Assembly: GCA_965261535.1 (NCBI GenBank)
Contig: OZ253469.1
Span: 744,001-808,000, forward strand
Direction of reading: 5' to 3'
From: VXNE01 sp965261535
Lineage (GTDB): Bacteria; Pseudomonadota; Gammaproteobacteria; Pseudomonadales; Azotimanducaceae
Length of the DNA: 64,000 nt
Made by a program: the position numbers and the translations under genes. Below, piece after piece: positions 59,475-64,000 of the stretch. Under the pieces are notes generated by a model. It was not told the origin of the DNA and ran no database searches. It was given only the letters and a program-made list of their open reading frames with translations. Position 1 is the first letter of the stretch. Every line of letters starts with the position of its first letter.

Positions 59475-60455
59475 TCACCCCGCGCCTGGAGAAGCAACCT
59501 CATCGGCGTCGGCCGCGAGTGCGCGAATCAGCGCTCCGATATCGGCAGGGATAGGGCTCTCGAATCGCATCGCCCGGTTCGAGACCGGATGTTCGAAGCC
59601 GAGAACACGCGAATGCAGCGCTTGTCTCGGAAACCGCCGGATAGTCTCGATGAGTTGGGCCCCGGGGCCTTTCGGCAAGCGGCCTCGCGCGCCGTAGCGC
59701 CTGTCGCCCACCAGCGGGTAGCCCACGGCGCTGAGATGAGCCCGCACCTGGTGCGTGCGTCCCGTTTCGAGCTTCGCGCGCACCAGCGTGTGGGCTCGGT
59801 AGCGGGCGATGACGCGCACGCGCGTTAGCGCCGGACGGCCATCCTCGCGCGCCCTGAAGCGCATGCGGTGCAGGGAATCGCGGCCTAGCGCGAGATCGAT
59901 GTCCCTACCCGCGATCATGACGCCCTCCGCCACGGCCACATAGATTCTATCGATAGCGCGGCGCTGAATCGCACGTACGAGCGACAGGCGCACCTGCTCG
60001 CTCGCCGCCACCACCATCAAACCGCTGGTGTCCTTGTCCAGCCGGTGCACGATTCCCGCCCGCGGCAGCGCGGCCAGGTCCGGCCGCTTCGCGAGCAAGC
60101 CGTTGACCAGGGTGCGGTCGGCATTTCCCGCCCCAGGATGCACCACGAGTCCAGGCGGCTTGTCGACGACGATCAAATGTTCGTCCTCGTAGGCCACCTC
60201 GAACGGCACGGGTTGCGGGATATCCCGGATTGGCCGAGGCTCCTCCTCGAGACGCACGGAAATCCGCTCGCCTCCGAGCACCCGGTAGGCCGGCTTGCGC
60301 GCGCGACCGTCGAGCAACAGGGCACCAGACCTGATCGCGGCGACAATCCGGCCACGCGACAAGTCCGGCACCAGCTTTGCCGCCGCGACGTCCAGCCTCT
60401 CCCCGGCGCATTCCTGCGGCACGACGCCGTCAAACACGTGATGTTCGGCCTGCAT
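59475..60455 (-). CDS. rluD: 23S rRNA pseudouridine synthase RluD
   Basis: RluD makes pseudouridines 1911, 1915 and 1917 in 23S rRNA. The 326-residue protein has an N-terminal S4-like domain (ERLDVAAAKLVPDLSRGRIVAAI) and the catalytic motif HRLDKDTSGLMVVA, then RYIYVAVAEG-type and KLETGRTHQVRAHLSAVGYPLVGDRRYG. It is divergent from bamD, a widespread arrangement. Confidence 0.94.
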   Translation of the reverse strand: MQAEHHVFDGVVPQECAGERLDVAAAKLVPDLSRGRIVAAIRSGALLLDGRARKPAYRVLGGERISVRLEEEPRPIRDIPQPVPFEVAYEDEHLIVVDKPPGLVVHPGAGNADRTLVNGLLAKRPDLAALPRAGIVHRLDKDTSGLMVVAASEQVRLSLVRAIQRRAIDRIYVAVAEGVMIAGRDIDLALGRDSLHRMRFRAREDGRPALTRVRVIARYRAHTLVRAKLETGRTHQVRAHLSAVGYPLVGDRRYGARGRLPKGPGAQLIETIRRFPRQALHSRVLGFEHPVSNRAMRFESPIPADIGALIRALAADADEVASPGAG

Positions 60456-60510
60456 TCGTGGCTCCTTCGGCTATACCCGCCGCCACCAGTGAAGCGGTAC
60501 ACTAGCGACC

Positions 60511-61410
60511 GTGCACGCACAACTACGAATAGCGTTCCTCCTCCTCGTCCTCGGCGCCAGTGGATGCGCCTGGATGCCGTTCATCGGTCGCGACAAGGAC
60601 GACACCGAGGCGCACAGCACCGAGGAGCTACTCTACAACAGCGCACGCGCAAGCATGCGCTCGGGCAACCACAACGTCGCCGTCGAAAAGCTTGAGCTGC
60701 TGGAGGCGCGTTTTCCCTTTGGCCGCTACGCGGAGCAGGCCCAGCTCGAGTTGATATACGTAAAGTTGATGTCGCACTCGCTCGATGACGCGGAGAGCGC
60801 TGGGGATCGCTTCGTCCGGCTGCATCCCCAGCACCCGAACATCGACTACGTCCTTTACCTGCGAGGGCTGATTTCAGAAAAGTACGATCGAAATGTGTTC
60901 GATCGATTTCGGCCGAGCGACACGTCCAAACGCGACGTCAGCAACATGCGCCAGGCTTTCGCCCACTATTCGGAACTGCTTGGAAGCTATCCGGACAGCA
61001 TCTACGCCAAGGACGCCCGACAACGCATGATTTACCTGCGGAATCTCCTCGCCAAATCGGAAGTGAGTATCGCTCTGTACTACATGTCTCGCGGCGCTTG
61101 CGTCGCGGCGGCAAACCGCGCACGCACTGTCGTCGAAAACTACTCCCAAACCCCCGCGTCCGCAGACGCGCTTGCGATCCTCGTCGAGGCGAACTATCAG
61201 CTCGGCTTGCCCGAGAGCTCAAACGATGCGTTGCAAATCCTGGCCATCAACTACCCCGATCATTCGGCGTTCGACGTTGACGGCAATTTCGTGTTCGCGC
61301 AGACGATGAAGGGACGCAAGCGGTCGTTGTTGAGCGTCATGACCCTCGGCCTCGTCGGCCGGTCCAGCGTTCCGAAGCCGGTCATGATCGAGCAGCCGGG
61401 CACGAACTAG
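60511..61410 (+). CDS. bamD: Outer membrane protein assembly factor BamD
   Basis: BamD is an essential lipoprotein of the BAM complex. The 299-residue product has a GTG start, a lipobox LGASGC (Cys19), and five TPR-like repeats beginning STEELLYNSARASMRSGNHNVAVEKLELLEARFPFGRYAEQAQLEL, the characteristic sequence. The C-terminal part continues to about 270. Confidence 0.95.
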   Translation: MHAQLRIAFLLLVLGASGCAWMPFIGRDKDDTEAHSTEELLYNSARASMRSGNHNVAVEKLELLEARFPFGRYAEQAQLELIYVKLMSHSLDDAESAGDRFVRLHPQHPNIDYVLYLRGLISEKYDRNVFDRFRPSDTSKRDVSNMRQAFAHYSELLGSYPDSIYAKDARQRMIYLRNLLAKSEVSIALYYMSRGACVAAANRARTVVENYSQTPASADALAILVEANYQLGLPESSNDALQILAINYPDHSAFDVDGNFVFAQTMKGRKRSLLSVMTLGLVGRSSVPKPVMIEQPGTN

Positions 61411-61445
61411 CGCTCACAGTTCTTCTGCCGCGCAAAGCTCCCGGG

Positions 61446-61473
61446 TTGACTTCACACCTCACTTGGGGATAAA
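61446..61473 (+). promoter_or_regulatory. Putative sigma-70 promoter of fimT
   Basis: TTGACT (61446-61451) and GATAAA (61468-61473) are spaced by 16 bases, about 70 bases before the fimT start. This is a fair match only. Confidence 0.35.
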
Positions 61474-61541
61474 CGCGCACGCATCCTCCGGTGATGGCCT
61501 CTAGCGCACGTTTCGATGCGCATCTATTGTCGTGATGCAAG

Positions 61542-62228
61542 ATGATGAACGGGCTGGTGAAATCTGCGGGGCTGACCCTGGTGGAGTTGCTGACGACGCT
61601 GGCCGTAGCTGGCATCCTGGTAGCCGCGGCTAGCGGCGGCGCTGCCCACCTGATAGGGCAGCATCGCGCAAGCGCGGCCGTCAACCAGATGCTGGGCGCG
61701 GTCCGCTTCGCCCGCCATGCCGCCGTCGCGCACCGCTCCTCCGTCACACTGTGCCCCGCCGACGGCGCGCAGAGCCTTCAGCCGGGGAGCGCGAGGGGGC
61801 ACCCCTCGCAAGAAAACAGCAGCGCGAGGGGGCACCCCTCGCAAGAAAACAGCAGCGCGAGGGGCAACCCCTCGCAAGAAAGGTGTGGCCGGCGCAATAC
61901 CTGGCACAACGGCGCGCTGGTGTTTCTCGACAGAAACGCCAACGGACGCTTCGACGGCAGTGACGTGCTTCTTCGCCGCATGCCGCGCCTGGGGGAAGGC
62001 GAACGGTTCTACTGGCGTTCCTTTCGCAACAGGTCCTACCTCATGATCAGACCCAGTGGATTGACGGATTGGCAGAACGGGAACCTTCTCTATTGCCCGG
62101 CGAGCGGCGACCCCAGGTTCGCGCGGCAGATTGTCATCAACGCGCAAGCTCGCGTCCGACACGCCCGGGACAGCGACGGTGACGGCATCGTGGAAGACGT
62201 GAAAGGTCGCGCGGTCGATTGCCCATGA
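61542..62228 (+). CDS. fimT: FimT/GspH-type pseudopilin with a 37-residue repeat insert
   Basis: The 228-residue protein has the type IV prepilin cleavage motif AGLTLVELLTTLAVAGILVAA (cleavage before Leu in G/LTLVEL), then the GspH/FimT domain (VTLCPADG, WHNGALVFLDRNANGRFDG). Residues about 77-113 (QSLQPGSARGHPSQENSSAR and on) are encoded by palindromic repeats in reverse orientation and would lie in the exposed loop between strands. The domain is open throughout, so the gene is probably functional. Minor pilins pilX/W are convergent on the other strand. Confidence 0.8.
   Translation: MMNGLVKSAGLTLVELLTTLAVAGILVAAASGGAAHLIGQHRASAAVNQMLGAVRFARHAAVAHRSSVTLCPADGAQSLQPGSARGHPSQENSSARGHPSQENSSARGNPSQERCGRRNTWHNGALVFLDRNANGRFDGSDVLLRRMPRLGEGERFYWRSFRNRSYLMIRPSGLTDWQNGNLLYCPASGDPRFARQIVINAQARVRHARDSDGDGIVEDVKGRAVDCP
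61770..61880 (-). repeat. Palindromic GCGAGGGG array inside fimT, reverse orientation
   Basis: Three units (AGCGCGAGGGGGCACCCCTC then GCAAGAAAACAGC, 33-bp period) behind the inverted tail AGCCTTCAGCCGGGGAGCG. The block is 111 bases, exactly 37 codons, open in the fimT frame, with orientation opposite to those in holC and hemH. Confidence 0.9.
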
Positions 62229-62248
62229 TCGGTCTATCAACCCGCAGA

Positions 62249-62785
62249 TCAAGGAGCCTCCAGTTCTCGCCACGACAGCCGAATGGACTGTCTCGGCCCG
62301 GAAGCCGTGTCGCCATCGGGTGATGACAACGCGAACGCGCTCTGCAGCACGACGCGCGCGTGCTGCGTGCCGCCGATGGCGCGCGCGGTCACCCTGAATA
62401 CCTCCACGCCGCCGTCGGGGTCCACCCACGATGCGATCTGTTCGACGATGAATCGGGGCGGCTGGGCGACGCCAGCCAGGGGCGTTGCCACGCGACTGTT
62501 CGCGCCTCGCCAGGTTTCCGGGCGCGACCATGGCTCCGGCGCGCCGAAAACGGCGCCCGCGTAAAAGCCCGGAGCCGCCGGATCGAACCCGCCCGAGGCA
62601 ATAATCCGCTCTCCCTCCCGCAGCGCCGACTCCGCCGCCTGCAGGGCGAGTTCACCGTCGTGCCCGTTGCGGGCCATTCGCACCTCCAGCGACACCGTCT
62701 GGGAAGCCGACACTCCCGCCACGCCGAGAGCGAGCAGTACCACCAGGCAGACGAACAATGCGATGCCGCCTTGCCTGGCCCTCAT
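62249..62785 (-). CDS. pilX: PilX-like minor pilin/assembly protein
   Basis: The 178-residue protein starts RQGGIALFVCLVVLLALGVAG, the PilX N-terminal hydrophobic segment without a typical prepilin cleavage glycine context, and continues QAAESALREGERIIASG, as in PilX-type proteins. It is last in the minor pilin operon (pilV-pilW-pilX), with 76 bases between it and pilW; these contain a short AT-rich stretch and a partial MITE end. Confidence 0.75.
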   Translation of the reverse strand: MRARQGGIALFVCLVVLLALGVAGVSASQTVSLEVRMARNGHDGELALQAAESALREGERIIASGGFDPAAPGFYAGAVFGAPEPWSRPETWRGANSRVATPLAGVAQPPRFIVEQIASWVDPDGGVEVFRVTARAIGGTQHARVVLQSAFALSSPDGDTASGPRQSIRLSWRELEAP

Positions 62786-62794
62786 ACCTCACCA

Positions 62795-62820
62795 AGCCGC
62801 TTGCGAGCAAACATATGTCA
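62795..62820. repeat. Possible remnant of the CACCAAGCCG element
   Basis: The sequence TCACCAAGCCGCTTG at 62792-62806 equals the left end of the 27750 element (CACCAAGCCGCTTG), followed by AGCAAACAT similar to ATAGACAAACG. The rest of the pilX-pilW gap is AT-rich and unlike it. Weak. Confidence 0.35.
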
Positions 62821-62861
62821 TTTATTTTCAATCAAGTACGTTCATTTATTGGAAATACAAT

Positions 62862-63902
62862 TCAGTTGCGAAGCGTGATCACACGGGAAAACGTGCGGCG
62901 CATGGGTTCAATGCCGTCGACCCTATCGACGCTGTTCGCGGTCAATTGGACATCAATGGATCGCACGACTTGTCCGGCGGCCTCGCCCGGAACGGCGTAC
63001 CGGTCCACCGCACCGTCGCTGTTCCCGTCCAGACCCAGGCGCACTTGCAGATCCTCGACTCCCTGGATCAATTCCACTGGCCCGTCCATCGTCGTCTTTC
63101 GCCACAGGGAGGCCGGGACCGATCCGACATTGTTGCGGCCGGTTCCGCGAGCGACGAAGTAGATTTCCGTGACGACGCCGAAGACTGCCGCTCCCTCTGA
63201 GTCAAGCGCGCCCCCATAGGGCGTGTCGGTTGCGGATAGCGAAGCGCCCGCCGCATTGTCGAACGGACCGCCGCCCGCCGCGCGGACCAGGGTCGCGACA
63301 CCATCACCCCGCTCTATCCGGTTGACGCGGAACAGCGACGCTTGCCGGCAGTCCGAGATGACGGCGAAATCGTCGGCCTCGATGCCCAGTTCGCCATTGT
63401 CTTCCACCAAGGGAAAGCCGTCGGGAGCCGCCATCGCCGCGATGCGCGCGCCCGGCGCGGCGACTCGGCGCAAGACCAGCACATCTGTGAGCGGCAAGAC
63501 CGCGCCGACATCGATGCCTCTGCCGCTCGCCGAGATGCTCGCCGGCAGGCTCGGCGTCCAGCTATCCGGCGAGCCGCGCGCATCCATACCATCGAAGGCT
63601 TCGACAGGCGCGCCGACGTTGATCTCGAACATGTCGTTCCACGAACCGTTCAGCGTGTTCCGCACCGCGCCCGGCGACGACCGGCAACCCAGGTACCCGG
63701 CCGAGCGGACAGAGCGGGCGATGAAGTCCAGCGCCTGGCGGGCGGACTCCTGCATGCGCGTCTGGCCGTGCAGCAGCGTGTACGCGCGTTGGCTATCCGC
63801 GAATAGCCGCGCCGCGCCAGCAGCCACGAGCACGCCGAGTCCCAGCGCCAGCATCAGCTCGATCAGCGACGCGCCAACCGCAGGTTTCAGCGATTTCGCC
63901 AC
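62862..63902 (-). CDS. pilW: PilW-like minor pilin
   Basis: The 346-residue protein starts at GTG 63902 (VAKSLKPAVGASLIELMLALGLG), with the prepilin cleavage motif GASLIELM, in which the residue at +1 is Ala rather than Phe, and a GxxxxxE5-like Glu. The long C-terminal domain contains RQALDFIARSVRSAGYLGCRSS, typical for PilW. It probably primes pilus assembly with PilV, PilX and FimT. The longer frame to 63986 overlaps the end of pilV and is rejected. Confidence 0.8.
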   Translation of the reverse strand: MAKSLKPAVGASLIELMLALGLGVLVAAGAARLFADSQRAYTLLHGQTRMQESARQALDFIARSVRSAGYLGCRSSPGAVRNTLNGSWNDMFEINVGAPVEAFDGMDARGSPDSWTPSLPASISASGRGIDVGAVLPLTDVLVLRRVAAPGARIAAMAAPDGFPLVEDNGELGIEADDFAVISDCRQASLFRVNRIERGDGVATLVRAAGGGPFDNAAGASLSATDTPYGGALDSEGAAVFGVVTEIYFVARGTGRNNVGSVPASLWRKTTMDGPVELIQGVEDLQVRLGLDGNSDGAVDRYAVPGEAAGQVVRSIDVQLTANSVDRVDGIEPMRRTFSRVITLRN

Positions 63903-63928
63903 GCGGCACCGACCCCCGGCGACAGCGC

Positions 63929-64000
63929 TCACGCCCTGCTCGCCATCGCAATCCTCAAGAGGAACGCGCGACCGGGCGGTTGCCACGACACGGTGACGGT
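63929..64000 (-). CDS. Probable 3' end of a pilV-like gene (partial)
   Basis: On the minus strand the frame from 64000 reads TVTVSWQPPGRAFLLRIAMA and stops at 63929, 26 bases before the pilW start. TVSWQ-like strands close many PilV proteins, and pilV normally precedes pilW. Only 23 residues are in the window, so this is tentative. Confidence 0.4.
   Translation of the reverse strand, partial: TVTVSWQPPGRAFLLRIAMASRA

Overview
This is a high-GC (roughly 60-65% by eye) chromosomal segment of a Gram-negative bacterium, most likely a gammaproteobacterium. The reasons are gene orders typical of that class: lptG-lptF divergent from pepA-holC-valS, rluD divergent from bamD, ilvI-ilvH-ilvC-pssA, msrP-msrQ, the type IV minor pilin set pilV-pilW-pilX, and a FabY-type ketoacyl synthase. 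Most genes are housekeeping. No rRNA, tRNA or CRISPR array was seen.

Layout. 0-6 kb: nadK, cysE, small secreted or zinc-ribbon proteins, a HExxH protease with TPR-like repeats, and a Gfo/Idh/MocA oxidoreductase gene split by a 258-bp inverted-repeat element. 6-16 kb: a seven-gene, end-to-end overlapping MoxR/DUF58/VWA (Bat, aerotolerance-type) operon with a BatD-BatE fusion. 16-23.4 kb: lptFG and pepA-holC-valS. 23.4-25.2 kb: a decayed GNAT gene and an AT-richer island of unknown genes. 25.3-27.7 kb: hisH-hisF and a quinone oxidoreductase. 27.7-31 kb: a repeat-dense stretch with nested inverted-repeat elements, hemH, and a cassette (unknown gene plus broken PIN-domain gene) bounded by a second, 93% identical copy of the hemH 3' end. 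31-36.5 kb: a single-chain acyl-CoA carboxylase-like giant (CT alpha, linker, CT beta, biotin carboxylase, biotinyl domain). 36.6-44 kb: moaB, thiolase, fabY, a nucleotidyltransferase pair, a carboxylesterase and a SirB1-type protein. 44-50 kb: an orphan ABC binding protein, TVP38/DUF547 pair, a membrane glycosyltransferase, rimI and its neighbour. 50-59 kb: DAHP synthase, a sodium:solute symporter with its DUF4212 subunit, msrPQ, pssA, ilvCHI and a coiled-coil protein. 59.4-64 kb: rluD, bamD, a FimT pseudopilin and pilXW(V).

The most unusual property is the repeat load. A short perfect palindrome (GCGAGGGG...CCCCTCGC) with a GC-rich tail occurs as clustered tandem units at five places. Three of these lie inside essential or conserved genes (holC, hemH, fimT). 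The insert length is a multiple of three each time, no stop is introduced, and the array reads in different frames or orientations, giving unrelated peptides. This resembles, by analogy only, the Rickettsia palindromic elements. At least three other dispersed repeat families (two MITE-like families with terminal inverted repeats and one approximately 90-bp repeat that supplies N-termini to genes) sit in or against coding regions.

Limits: all calls come from reading the sequence and translations. No searches were run. Start codons are inferred; several are GTG or TTG in overlapping operons. Percent identities were counted by eye.
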